A stretch of 64,000 nt of DNA, from NCBI RefSeq assembly GCF_016909185.1, contig NZ_JAFBFH010000015.1, positions 48,596 through 112,595 on the forward strand, written 5' to 3'. Under the pieces are notes generated by a model. That model was not told the DNA's origin, did no database searches, and saw only the letters and a program-made list of their open reading frames with translations. Positions 30,923 through 39,981 of the stretch are shown here, one piece after another. The first letter of the stretch is position 1. Each line of letters opens with the position of its first letter. A program made the position numbers and the translations under genes. This DNA is from Siminovitchia thermophila. GTDB taxonomy: Bacteria > Bacillota > Bacilli > Bacillales > Bacillaceae_C.

Positions 30923-32296
30923 TTATGTTTTGATATCGTATTGCTTTATTTTTCTATATAGGTTTGCTCGGGACATTCCGAGTAATGTGGCGGCTGCGCT
31001 TTTGTTGCCGAAGGTTTTGTTTAGGGCTTCTTGGATGCGCTCTTTTTCTAACAGTGCTTTTTCTTTTGCGAGTCCCGCCTTTTCTTCTGCTTTTTTGGTG
31101 TTGGCCGGAAAGATTTGGGTGATGTCTTCGGCATGGATGATCGGTTTTTCTGAAAAGATGATCATTCTTTCGACCACATTTCTCAGTTCTCGAATATTTC
31201 CGGGCCAATGATAGTTCATGAAGCATTCCAAGGCGCTGTCAGAAAGGGAGGGGATTTCTTTATAGTATTTTATTGCAAATTCTTGTATAAAGTTATTGGC
31301 TAAGAGCGGGATGTCTTCCAATCTTTCCCGCAGGGGAGGGATGGGTAATGTAACCACATTGAGACGGTAGTACAGATCTTCCCGAAAGGTGCCTTGTTTC
31401 ACCATCTCTTCTAAATCGCTGTTGGTGGCGGCCACAACGCGAATGTTTACTTTAATAGAGGTGTTGCCCCCAATGCGATATACTTCTCTTTCTTGGAGTA
31501 CTCTTAGTAATTTGACTTGCATGTCAAGGGGTAATAGACCAATTTCGTCCAAAAATAAAGTGCCTCCTTCGGCCATTTCCACTTTCCCCGGCCTGCCATC
31601 CCGGTGCGCGCCTGTAAAAGCGCCTTTTTCGTAACCGAAAAATTCGCTTTCAAATAGGGCTTCGGGAATGGCACCGCAATTAATGGCAATGAATGGCTCC
31701 TGATTTCTGAAGCTCGCTTCATGAATGCCTTGGGCAAACAGTTCTTTCCCAACGCCGCTTTCTCCATGAATGAGGACTGTCGCATCAGTTTTAGCCACTT
31801 TTAGCGCCAACCCTTTTACGAGTTGAATCGCTTCGCTATCCCCTTTAATTTCCGAAAAAGGACCATTTTGTTCCTGTACTTTATATTGCCTTTTTATGTT
31901 TTGGAGCTGGGTTGTTTGCAAGGTCAGCTTTTCGTTTAACTTTACGATGTTGGTAATATCATGGTCGATGGAAATGGCTCCGATTAACTCTCCATTTTCA
32001 TCAAAAATAGGCGCCGAGCTGATGACTACGTGCTTATCCGGCCGGGGTTGGTGGTAGACGTTATGGACAGGTCGTTTCGTTTTTAAGATTTCCAGTAATT
32101 TCAAATCTTTTCTTTTAAAAAAATTGCTTATTTTTCTATGTTCAATGTCTTTAAGCGGTATGCCGTAGATCTTTTCTGCTTGGGGATTCCAATATTGTAC
32201 TTCGCCCGATGCGTTAATAATGGTAATGGCATCCGCACTTGTTTGTATTAACGTCTGTAAAAAATAGTGTGAATGTTTAAAGTATTGTTCTTTCAT
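30923..32296 (-). CDS. Sigma-54-dependent activator (PAS, AAA+, Fis)
   Basis: 457 residues from ATG 32296, which follows AAGGTG; longer frames lack a ribosome binding site. A PAS sensor occupies residues 10-120 (SADAITIINASGEVQYWNPQ). The AAA+ domain has Walker A GESGVGKE, the sigma-54 contact loop ESEFFGYEKGAFTGA, Walker B GGTLFLDEIG and the RLNVVTLPIPPLRERLEDIP block. The C-terminal Fis helix-turn-helix reads KSAAATLLGMSRANLYRKIK. It is divergent from the proline racemase-family gene, which has a -24/-12 promoter, so it almost certainly activates that gene, with hydroxyproline or proline as plausible signal. Confidence 0.93.
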   Translation of the reverse strand: MKEQYFKHSHYFLQTLIQTSADAITIINASGEVQYWNPQAEKIYGIPLKDIEHRKISNFFKRKDLKLLEILKTKRPVHNVYHQPRPDKHVVISSAPIFDENGELIGAISIDHDITNIVKLNEKLTLQTTQLQNIKRQYKVQEQNGPFSEIKGDSEAIQLVKGLALKVAKTDATVLIHGESGVGKELFAQGIHEASFRNQEPFIAINCGAIPEALFESEFFGYEKGAFTGAHRDGRPGKVEMAEGGTLFLDEIGLLPLDMQVKLLRVLQEREVYRIGGNTSIKVNIRVVAATNSDLEEMVKQGTFREDLYYRLNVVTLPIPPLRERLEDIPLLANNFIQEFAIKYYKEIPSLSDSALECFMNYHWPGNIRELRNVVERMIIFSEKPIIHAEDITQIFPANTKKAEEKAGLAKEKALLEKERIQEALNKTFGNKSAAATLLGMSRANLYRKIKQYDIKT

Positions 32297-32331
32297 AACC
32301 AACACCTTCGTTAAAATAGTGTAACATCTGC

Positions 32332-32350
32332 CATTTGTATTAAACAAATG
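32332..32350. promoter_or_regulatory. Candidate activator-binding site (UAS)
   Basis: CATTTGT, 5 bases, ACAAATG: a perfect inverted repeat 80-100 bases upstream of the -24 box. A direct repeat GTGTAACAT occurs on both sides (32320 and 32351). Enhancer sites of sigma-54 activators are found at this distance. Confidence 0.5.
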
Positions 32351-32430
32351 TGTAACATTTTTGGACACTTCTATTGTAATAGATGATCAACAGAACAGCA
32401 ATTGTAGCAAGTATACCTATTAAAATGTGT

Positions 32431-32445
32431 TGGCACAATTTTTGC
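32431..32445 (+). promoter_or_regulatory. Sigma-54 (-24/-12) promoter
   Basis: TGGCAC (32431-32436), 5 bases, TTGC (32442-32445) fits the sigma-54 consensus TGGCACN5TTGC exactly. It lies 45 bases before the start codon of the racemase-family gene. Confidence 0.9.
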
Positions 32446-32489
32446 TATCTCTATTATATAGAAACATATTTACGAGGTGAAATGGTGAA

Positions 32490-33473
32490 ATGATTGAGAT
32501 AGAAAGTTACATAGAAACCATTGATGCGCATGTGATGGGAGAAGCGGCCAGAATTGTCATCGGAGGGATTCCGGAGATTCTTGGTGAATCCATGATGGAC
32601 AAAAAACGTTATGTGCAGAAAAATATGGACGATATACGAAAGCTGTTAATGCATGAGCCAAGAGGGCACCTGAATATGTTTGGCGCCATATTGACGAGGC
32701 CTTGCCAATCATCATGCGACATTGGGGTTTTATTTATGGATAGCGGCGGTTATTTAAACATGTGTGGTCATGGAACGATAGCAGCTGTCACAGTGGCTGT
32801 CCATAGTGGCCTGATAGAAAGAAAAGACAAGGTATTTTTGGATACGCCTTCCGGAATTGTCGAATGTCATCTTGTTTATGAGCAGGATAAAGTGAAGGAA
32901 GTGTCATTTATCAATGTTCCGGCCTTTTTATATGAACGCGGTGTAAGCGTTTTTGTTGAAAATGTGGGGCATGTGGAAATGGATATCGCTTTTGGCGGCA
33001 GTTTTTTTGCCATTGTCGATGCAGAACCATTTCAACTACAACTAACCACTGAAGAACAGGAAAAAATTACCTCATTGGGCATGAAGATCAGAAAGGCGGC
33101 AAACGAACAGTTGACGGTCAGCCACCCGTACATTCCCGAGATCAATACGATTGATCTCGTAGAATTTAGTTTACAATTAGATGAACATTATTATCGGAAT
33201 ACCGTGGTTTTTGGCGATGGACAAATTGATCGGTCACCGTGTGGAACAGGTACATGTGCAAAGCTGTCTACATTGAACCTTAGGCCTGGTGAATATATTA
33301 TCCAGGAAAGTATTATTAGATCACAATTTAAAGGCGAGGTAGTCGGTTTTACAGAGGTCGGAAACTATAAAGCGATTATCCCTAAAATAACGGGGTCTGC
33401 TTGGGTGACCGGCATTCATAAATTCTCATTGGATGTGAGCGATCCATTCAAGGAAGGCTTTCTTTTACGATAA
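32490..33473 (+). CDS. Proline racemase / 4-hydroxyproline epimerase family
   Basis: 327 residues. Both catalytic cysteines are present: MCGHGTIAA near residue 92 and SPCGTGTCAKLS near 252, so it should racemise or epimerise rather than dehydrate (dehydratases have Thr or Ser at one site). The HGTI and GTGT turns bind the carboxylate. GAGGTGAAATGG precedes ATG 32490. Its own sigma-54 promoter and a divergent PAS-type activator suggest induction by the substrate; trans-4-hydroxyproline or proline are the likely choices and sequence alone does not separate them. Confidence 0.9.
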   Translation: MIEIESYIETIDAHVMGEAARIVIGGIPEILGESMMDKKRYVQKNMDDIRKLLMHEPRGHLNMFGAILTRPCQSSCDIGVLFMDSGGYLNMCGHGTIAAVTVAVHSGLIERKDKVFLDTPSGIVECHLVYEQDKVKEVSFINVPAFLYERGVSVFVENVGHVEMDIAFGGSFFAIVDAEPFQLQLTTEEQEKITSLGMKIRKAANEQLTVSHPYIPEINTIDLVEFSLQLDEHYYRNTVVFGDGQIDRSPCGTGTCAKLSTLNLRPGEYIIQESIIRSQFKGEVVGFTEVGNYKAIIPKITGSAWVTGIHKFSLDVSDPFKEGFLLR

Positions 33474-33699
33474 ATCTATTCATCCTTTCTCGAACAATCG
33501 GGCGAAATGATGGAGCCGATACTCGGTCCGCAATTTCAAGGATGTGGCGGGAATTATGGATAGAACATTGCGTTTTCTGCCATCATTTCATTTGGGGAGC
33601 GTTGCGGCCATTTCATGTTAGGCACATTTCCGGCGGGCAACACACGCAAGACCGGAAAGGAAAAATAGATTTGAAGGATAACATGTTCACGAAAAAAAT

Positions 33700-33733
33700 A
33701 GAAGGGGAATCTCCTGGATATTCTTCCCCTTCT
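33700..33733 (+). promoter_or_regulatory. Strong hairpin before brnQ-like gene
   Basis: AGAAGGGGAA, 14 bases, TTCCCCTTCT: a 10-bp perfect stem ending 6 bases before AGAGGAGG of the next gene. No T-tract follows. It could terminate the racemase transcript weakly or regulate translation of the carrier. The 220 bases before it (33474-33699) hold no gene and no T-box motif. Confidence 0.5.
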
Positions 33734-33753
33734 CATTAGAGGAGGAACTTGAG

Positions 33754-35148
33754 GTGCAAAAAAAACTGCCCTTTCTACAAATACTCGCAATAGGTTTGAT
33801 GCTTTTTTCGATGTTTCTAGGTGCTGGAAACGTGATATTCGCGCCAATGGTAGGACAGCAGGCAGGTGGAAATGTCTGGACCGCTATGGGCGGGTTTTTA
33901 ATTACTGGTGTCGGTTTGGTGTTATTGGCGATTATTGCGTTGACACGCGGCGGAGGAACAGTGGAAAGGCTTGCGGGCAGAGTGGGTCCCCGTTTTGCTG
34001 TTATATTTTCAGTATTGCTGTTCTTAACGCTTGGCCCCATTTACGTCATTCCCCGGACAACATCTGTTGTCTATGAAATTGCGATCAATCCACATGTGCA
34101 CAGTAAGGAAAATGCCAGTCTTTACTTGTTCATTTTTTCTACAATATTCATTGTCTTGACGATTTTGCTCTCGTGGAATACGACCAAATTTGTCGATCGT
34201 TTAGGAAAAATAATCACTCCTGTCTTTTCAATATTATTAATCACTTTAATTGCCAAGTCGCTGATTACACCAATGGGAAAGATTGGCGAGCCTCAAGAGG
34301 AATATTTGAGCGGCGTTTTTATCAAAGGGTTTACAGAAGGATATTATACAATGGATGTTCTCGCCGCCTTTGTATTTGGAGGAATCTTCATTAAATCGAT
34401 CAGCTCTTTAGGAATCCAATCGGAAAAGGAAGTGTCACGGGTTTTTATTCAGGCTGGGATGATCACGATGATTGGACTTGTGGCATTACAACTCTCAATG
34501 GCCTGGATTGGCGCCTCCAGTGTGGATTCCATCGGCTTGAAAGAAAATGGAGGAGAAATATTGGCTCAAGGCTCCAAAGTGCTGTTTGGGCAAGGCGGGG
34601 TATATATGATTGGGGCAGTCATTTTCTTAACTGGGATCACAACGAATGTTGCTTGCTTAGCGTCTGTTTCCGAATATTTCGAAAGGATCATTCCGTCCGT
34701 TTCTTATAAAAAGTGGCTCATCCCTTTTTCGCTTGTTGGTTTGATCATTACGAACTTTGGATTAAATAAAATCTTGACGCTTGCTTCGCCTATTCTTTTA
34801 TTGTTATATCCGATTGCGATTGCTTTGATTGTATTAATCTTTACAAACAATTTATTTGGCGGATATAAGTCGGTTTACGTTGCCACCATAACCGGTGTCG
34901 GTTTTGTCGCTTTTCTCGATGCTTTACAAGAAGCAAACATCGCGTCTGAAGCGATCAATCAAGTATTTGGTTTCATTCCATTATTTACAAATGGCGCCGG
35001 ATGGATTGTAACCGGTTTAATTGGATTTTTGCTTGGCCTTATTATTGCCAAAGTTCTCAAAGAGCCGGCCGATCTCATCCAAATCGCAAGTCAAAAGCGT
35101 CCCGACCATGAATGTGAGGAACATGTTGAACATCTGCCTATCAAATAA
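33754..35148 (+). CDS. brnQ: Branched-chain amino acid carrier, BrnQ family
   Basis: 464 residues with about twelve hydrophobic segments. The N-terminal signature GLMLFSMFLGAGNVIFAPMV followed by GQQAGGNVWTAMGGFLITGVG is diagnostic for LivII/BrnQ sodium- or proton-coupled carriers of leucine, isoleucine and valine. GTG 33754 follows AGAGGAGGAACTTGAG. No T-box was seen upstream, so control by amino acid starvation through tRNA is not supported here. It is not clearly linked to the racemase gene before it. Confidence 0.92.
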   Translation: MQKKLPFLQILAIGLMLFSMFLGAGNVIFAPMVGQQAGGNVWTAMGGFLITGVGLVLLAIIALTRGGGTVERLAGRVGPRFAVIFSVLLFLTLGPIYVIPRTTSVVYEIAINPHVHSKENASLYLFIFSTIFIVLTILLSWNTTKFVDRLGKIITPVFSILLITLIAKSLITPMGKIGEPQEEYLSGVFIKGFTEGYYTMDVLAAFVFGGIFIKSISSLGIQSEKEVSRVFIQAGMITMIGLVALQLSMAWIGASSVDSIGLKENGGEILAQGSKVLFGQGGVYMIGAVIFLTGITTNVACLASVSEYFERIIPSVSYKKWLIPFSLVGLIITNFGLNKILTLASPILLLLYPIAIALIVLIFTNNLFGGYKSVYVATITGVGFVAFLDALQEANIASEAINQVFGFIPLFTNGAGWIVTGLIGFLLGLIIAKVLKEPADLIQIASQKRPDHECEEHVEHLPIK

Positions 35149-35409
35149 GCTTGAAAGCGCCCACAGTCCAAGTGTCCGCAGTCGCAGGTCTCACGGCAAC
35201 TAAAGCGAAGGCTCTATCCAATACAATAGACGCTCAGACATAAGCCTAAAACGGCAAAGATGATGCCGCCATAGATAGATGAAATAGCGGTTGGCAGGCA
35301 AGGAAATGATGGCTTGATCGTGAAAGCTGGTGCTAAAGCAAAGGCGATGACCATGGATGTAAGTCCGTCTTGTTTTGACACTGCTCCAAACTAGAAGCCC
35401 CCTTTCCAG

Positions 35410-35438
35410 TTGACACTTTTCGCTCTCTATGGTATTTC
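35410..35438 (+). promoter_or_regulatory. htpG promoter
   Basis: TTGACA at 35410-35415, 17 bases, TATTTC at 35433-35438; a good -35 and weak -10. The CIRCE begins 8 bases further on, covering the transcript start. Confidence 0.6.
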
Positions 35439-35446
35439 ATAAATGA

Positions 35447-35473
35447 TTAGCACTTTCCTGATAAGAGTGCTAA
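35447..35473. promoter_or_regulatory. CIRCE operator (HrcA site) upstream of htpG
   Basis: TTAGCACTT, 9 bases, GAGTGCTAA. This is the CIRCE consensus (TTAGCACTC-N9-GAGTGCTAA) with one change in the left arm. It lies 32 bases before the htpG start. Confidence 0.92.
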
Positions 35474-35505
35474 CCACTGATCAATTCGATGAAAGGGGTA
35501 TACAT

Positions 35506-37386
35506 ATGGCGAAGCAGGCGTTTAAGGCGGAGTCGAAGCGGCTGTTGGAAATGATGATTCATTCGGTTTATTCCAACAAGGAGATTTTTCTGCGGGAGCT
35601 GATTTCGAACGCGAGTGATGCAATTGATAAGATTTATTATAAAGCGTTGACGGATGATTCTTTGGTGTTTGATAAGGACAGTTATTATATCAAAGTGAAG
35701 GCAGACAAAGATCAGCGCACATTAACGATTACGGATACCGGCATCGGGATGACGAAAGATGAGCTGGAATCAAACTTGGGAACGATTGCGAAGAGCGGTT
35801 CGTTGGCGTTTAAAAACGAAAATGAAATCCGAGACGGCCATGATATTATCGGCCAATTTGGCGTCGGTTTTTATTCCGCGTTTATGGTGGCGGATCATGT
35901 GACGGTCATTACGAAAGCGCTGGAGAGCGACCAGGCGTACAAATGGGAATCTTCCGGGGCTGATGGATTTACGATTGAACCGGTGGAAAAAGAATCGGTC
36001 GGAACGGAGATTATTTTAAAAATCAAAGAGAATACGGAAGATGAAAACTATGACGAGTATCTTGAAGAGTATCGTTTAAGAGCGATCATTAAAAAGCACT
36101 CTGATTTCATTCGCTACCCAATTAAAATGGACGTGACCGAACGCAGGCTGAAAGAGGGCAGCGAGGACGAATACGAAGACTACATCGAAGAACAAACGAT
36201 TAACAGCATGGTCCCCATTTGGAGAAAAAACAAAAACGAGCTGACCACGGAGGATTACGAGAATTTTTATCATGAAAAACACTACGGTTTTGATAAACCG
36301 ATCAAGCATATTCATATTAAAGTCGATGGAACCGTCCGGTACAATGCCATTTTATTTATCCCTGAAAAAATTCCGTTCGATTACTATACGAAAGAATTTG
36401 AAAAAGGGTTGGAGTTATATTCCAATGGCGTCCTCATTATGGAAAAATGCGGAGATTTGCTTCCTGACTACTTCAGCTTTGTAAAAGGGATGGTCGATTC
36501 CGAAGACTTATCGCTCAACATTTCAAGGGAAATGTTACAGCAGGACCGGCAATTGAAGTTTATCGCGAAAAATATTAAAAATAAAATCAAAAGGGAACTT
36601 GAAAGTCTTCTGAAGGACGATCGGGAGCATTATGAAAAATTTTTCGAGGAGTTCGGCAGACAGCTTAAGTTTGGCGTATATAACAACTTTGGGCAAGATA
36701 AAGAAGTGCTGCAAGACCTGTTATTGTTCTACTCGTCGAAGGAAAAGAAACTTGTTACATTAGACGAGTATGTATCTAGAATGGCGGAAGATCAGAAATA
36801 TATTTATTATGCGACAGGTGAATCGATCGAAAGAATTGCCAAATTGCCGCAAACGGAGCTTGTTGCAGATAAAGGATATGAAATTCTGTATTTCACTGAT
36901 GATGTCGATGAATTTGCGATTAAAATGCTCATGAGCTATAAAGAGAAAGAGTTTAAAAATGTAGCGAGCGGCGATTTGGGCATAGAAGAGGAGCAGGATA
37001 AAAAGCAGACGGAATCGGAAGAAAAAGAAAACAAAGAGCTGCTTGATTATATGAAAGAAGTGCTTTCCGGAAAAGTGAAAGACGTGAAAATATCAAAACG
37101 GTTGAAATCCCATCCTGTTTGTTTGGCGGCGGATGGTGAAGTATCCATCGAAATGGAAAAAATCCTCAGCGCCATGCCGAACAATGAACAAGTAAAAGCA
37201 GACAAAATTCTGGAAATCAACGGAGATCACGATGTATTTCAAGCGTTAAAATCGGCGTTTGACCAAGACCGTGAAAAGGCAAGATTATACACAAACCTGT
37301 TATATAATCAGGCACTTCTGATTGAAGGCTTGCCGATTGAAGATCCGGTAGAATTTACGAACAATATGTGTAAAGTAATGGTGTAA
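35506..37386 (+). CDS. htpG: Chaperone HtpG (Hsp90)
   Basis: 626 residues, the usual length. GHKL ATPase motifs: [12 protein letters not shown] near residue 30, DTGIGMT near 79, GTIAKSGS, and [15 protein letters not shown] near 118. The middle domain holds [10 protein letters not shown] with the catalytic Arg; the C-terminal part has an acidic linker ([18 protein letters not shown]). AAGGGG is 7 bases from ATG 35506; upstream in-frame starts would place CIRCE inside the coding region. Cytoplasmic ATP-dependent chaperone, here with an HrcA operator. Confidence 0.97.
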   Translation: MAKQAFKAESKRLLEMMIHSVYSNKEIFLRELISNASDAIDKIYYKALTDDSLVFDKDSYYIKVKADKDQRTLTITDTGIGMTKDELESNLGTIAKSGSLAFKNENEIRDGHDIIGQFGVGFYSAFMVADHVTVITKALESDQAYKWESSGADGFTIEPVEKESVGTEIILKIKENTEDENYDEYLEEYRLRAIIKKHSDFIRYPIKMDVTERRLKEGSEDEYEDYIEEQTINSMVPIWRKNKNELTTEDYENFYHEKHYGFDKPIKHIHIKVDGTVRYNAILFIPEKIPFDYYTKEFEKGLELYSNGVLIMEKCGDLLPDYFSFVKGMVDSEDLSLNISREMLQQDRQLKFIAKNIKNKIKRELESLLKDDREHYEKFFEEFGRQLKFGVYNNFGQDKEVLQDLLLFYSSKEKKLVTLDEYVSRMAEDQKYIYYATGESIERIAKLPQTELVADKGYEILYFTDDVDEFAIKMLMSYKEKEFKNVASGDLGIEEEQDKKQTESEEKENKELLDYMKEVLSGKVKDVKISKRLKSHPVCLAADGEVSIEMEKILSAMPNNEQVKADKILEINGDHDVFQALKSAFDQDREKARLYTNLLYNQALLIEGLPIEDPVEFTNNMCKVMV

Positions 37387-37392
37387 AGATTA

Positions 37393-37424
37393 GGCCTCCC
37401 GCTTTGAGTCAGGGAGGTCTTTTT
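37393..37424 (+). terminator. htpG terminator
   Basis: CCTCCC, 11 bases, GGGAGG then TCTTTTT, 8 bases after the htpG stop. Confidence 0.85.
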
Positions 37425-37523
37425 GCGGAACAAAAAGGTACGCTACTGGACGGTCACTTACCATGATCAGCTTCTTTCCGGGTGTCCGGTCGGCAATGAC
37501 ACACACTTAACAGCCTTCCAGCC

Positions 37524-38924
37524 TCATCCCCCGTTCCATGGCCGAAACGTATACGGAATCCCGATCATCTTCGCGGTTAACTCATCATATGAAGTCAAAT
37601 CATTTCTGGAAAGTTCGCTCAAGGATCGCTTTCCCATCGCTCTTAAAGCGATTTTAATTTCTTCGGTGCTGGCTGACAAAAATTTCTCGGTCGTTTTAGC
37701 GCCTTCCTCCATATTAAATTGGTTTTTGAACTTGCCCTCGTGCCAAACAACTTGAGTTGGCGGTTCAAAAGGCATGGCACGGGTTACTTGCGTATGTGAA
37801 AGCGCGAAAAGGATGGCCGATCCCAAGTAAACGGCGTCGGCTCCGAGGGCAAGCACTTTTAAAAAGTGGCCGGGGACCAAAAGTCCACCCGAGATAATTA
37901 AACTTACCCGCTTCTGCATTTTTCTTCTTTTTAAATGATTGGATGCCCGGACAACCGCGTGCAGTGTCGGGATGCCAAAGTCATCGGCCAGGATGGGCGG
38001 GCTGGAATGTGTGGCTGCTTGCGCCCCGTCTATCGCGATAACATCAACACCCATTTCCAGCAAGTGATCAATATCTTCTTCAATTTTTCCGCCGGCTCCT
38101 ATTTTTACCCCTATGGGAACACCGTCAGTTAAACTTCGAAGTTCATCAACAAGCTCCTTGAGGTCTTTTATTGTTTGGTCATCGAAAAAATGTTCATGGA
38201 TAATGGCGTCTTCATCTTCTTGCAATTCCATTATTTTGCGGGCTTTTCCCGTCAGATTTTTCGGTGATATTTTAGAACCCATTCCCAATTTTGCACCTTG
38301 CCCGAGCTTAATTTCAATCATGTCTGCACGCTTAATAATCTGCTCATCTTTTCCCCATTCGGTTTTGGAAAACTGTAAAATGAATTTTCCGGCTTCGTTT
38401 AATTCCTCTGATAAAATGCCGCCTTCACCTGAATTGATTGCTGTTCCAATATTATTGGCGGCTGTCGCCAAAGCGACTCTTGCTTTTTCGCTAAGTGCCA
38501 CTCCATAAGCCATTCCGCCGATCATAAGGGGTATTTTGATCTTCATTGGCTTTTTTGCCTTTGGTCCGATTGTGACACTTACATCGACTTCTTCTTCGGT
38601 GGATACCGGAAAAGGTGTCGTTTGCGCGGGAATAAAAGTAATGGGATCAAAATGCGGCCAGCTTTTTGAAGATCCCAGCGGCCTGTTCAGAAGATCTCCC
38701 GTCTCCGCCCGCAAATTATTCTCGAGCGTATTTTGAATACCCATATGTTTTAGACCAGGCAATAATTCAATAATATTTTCTTGGTAGCTGTCTGTGAAAA
38801 TGATTTTTCCGACCTGTTTTACGATTTGTTTCATCATCCAACGCCAGCCAATGATCAACAATAAAAATGCCATCAATAAAAAGGCGACGATTCCAAATGT
38901 TATATAGGACAACATAATCGGCAT
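37524..38924 (-). CDS. FMN-binding glutamate synthase-like protein (YerD type)
   Basis: 466 residues from ATG 38924 (GGAGG 8 bases upstream; the longer frame starts within that site). One N-terminal membrane helix (SYITFGIVAFLLMAFLLLII) anchors a cytoplasmic domain similar to the FMN/Fe-S domain of glutamate synthase: GGMAYGVALSEKARVALATA, INSGEGGILSEE, KLGQGAKLGMG, IAIDGAQAATHSSP and ALGADAVYLGSAILFAL. B. subtilis YerD has this layout. No glutaminase domain is present and no partner is nearby, so the reaction is unknown. Confidence 0.88.
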   Translation of the reverse strand: MPIMLSYITFGIVAFLLMAFLLLIIGWRWMMKQIVKQVGKIIFTDSYQENIIELLPGLKHMGIQNTLENNLRAETGDLLNRPLGSSKSWPHFDPITFIPAQTTPFPVSTEEEVDVSVTIGPKAKKPMKIKIPLMIGGMAYGVALSEKARVALATAANNIGTAINSGEGGILSEELNEAGKFILQFSKTEWGKDEQIIKRADMIEIKLGQGAKLGMGSKISPKNLTGKARKIMELQEDEDAIIHEHFFDDQTIKDLKELVDELRSLTDGVPIGVKIGAGGKIEEDIDHLLEMGVDVIAIDGAQAATHSSPPILADDFGIPTLHAVVRASNHLKRRKMQKRVSLIISGGLLVPGHFLKVLALGADAVYLGSAILFALSHTQVTRAMPFEPPTQVVWHEGKFKNQFNMEEGAKTTEKFLSASTEEIKIALRAMGKRSLSELSRNDLTSYDELTAKMIGIPYTFRPWNGG

Positions 38925-39067
38925 GTTCTGGTCCTCCAGCAAGTTTTAGGAGATGTGTCCTTTTATTATGACTCAGAACCGAAAATCTATGTCTATAAGA
39001 AAGCTTGGCATAGAAGCTTGGTCATTCGAGCAAATTAATGTCAATCAAGATGGGAAGGAAACGAAAA

Positions 39068-39877
39068 ATGGGCATATATAAAAAAGGCACACTTGCAACA
39101 GCTACAAAGTCCAACATACAGCAAAACGATACAATGCACATCGGTAAAAAGGTCGAACACCGGCCTTGGCCACTACCTTCCAATAAATGGATTATGCGCC
39201 AAGTCTGGAGGAATGTATTGTTTCTCCATTGGCCCATCAAGCCCCGATTGATAAGGCCGCATCTTCCGTCTGAGCTGGAGATTGATACTTTTGAAGGTTT
39301 TGCCTGGATGGGGATCGTGGCGTTTACAATGAAGGGGATTTATTTTCGGGGACTGCCTTTCTCGGTTGTTCCGTTTTTTCCCGAAGTGAATGTCCGTACA
39401 TATGTCGTTTATAAAGGGAAACCTGGTGTGTTTTTTCTCTCTCTTGATGTAGACGACTGGGCTTCCCTCAACATAGCGAAAAGATGGTATCGCTTGCCGT
39501 ACAATCCGGCAAACATAGAAGTGCGGACTGGCGAAAACGGCGCCATCCAATATAAAAGTGTCCGTAAAGCGGGCAATCCGTTGGCGTTTGAGGGAAGCTG
39601 CATCCCAACCAACGATACTTATTTTTCCGAGAGTGGAACACTTGATCATTGGCTTACCGAAAGATATTGCTTTTATACAACCCGGAACGGAAAAGATATT
39701 TATCATGGCGACATACATCATCTTCCATGGCCTTTGAAAAAGGTAGATGTTCATATCAATCAACATACTCTCTTTTCCCCATTCAATATTCATGTTTCCA
39801 ACGATCCTCCCATCGCTCATTTTTCGCAAGGAGTGGATTCGCTAATGTGGAATGGAAAAAAATTAAAGGTGGACTAG
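39068..39877 (+). CDS. YqjF-like DUF2071 protein
   Basis: 269 residues from ATG 39068, which follows GGAAGGAAACG; ATG 39038 has no ribosome binding site. Typical blocks: WRNVLFLHWPIKPRLIRPHL then PSELEIDTFEGFAWMGIVAF, VNVRTYVVYKGKPGVFFLSL and LTERYCFYTTRNGKDIY. This is the YqjF family, of unknown function. It stands alone, divergent from the YerD-like gene, before the germination operon. Confidence 0.85.
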   Translation: MGIYKKGTLATATKSNIQQNDTMHIGKKVEHRPWPLPSNKWIMRQVWRNVLFLHWPIKPRLIRPHLPSELEIDTFEGFAWMGIVAFTMKGIYFRGLPFSVVPFFPEVNVRTYVVYKGKPGVFFLSLDVDDWASLNIAKRWYRLPYNPANIEVRTGENGAIQYKSVRKAGNPLAFEGSCIPTNDTYFSESGTLDHWLTERYCFYTTRNGKDIYHGDIHHLPWPLKKVDVHINQHTLFSPFNIHVSNDPPIAHFSQGVDSLMWNGKKLKVD

Positions 39878-39981
39878 CCTTCTTTCATTTTTCAAAATTC
39901 TTCATGACAGTTTCTGCTATCACTGTATAAAAAATCCCATTTGTAAAAAGATAAAAGAAAGCTTGAATGGAGGGAATTGGC

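Larger units (their letters stand above)
35149..35505. other. Stretch before htpG with a membrane-protein relic
   Basis: On the reverse strand 35222-35380 reads QDGLTSMVIAFALAPAFT and SSIYGGIIFAVLGLCLSVYC in one frame without a start, the look of the C-terminal end of a lost membrane transporter. I cannot name the family. The last 100 bases are the htpG promoter and CIRCE. Confidence 0.4.

Noticed and set aside
33474..33753. Possible T-box riboswitch before brnQ
   Set aside because: The T-box sequence AGGGTGG-N-ACCGCG and the specifier stem are not there; only a plain hairpin is.
39173..39829. 218-codon reverse frame inside the YqjF-like gene
   Set aside because: Antisense of a conserved gene; no start signal or domain.
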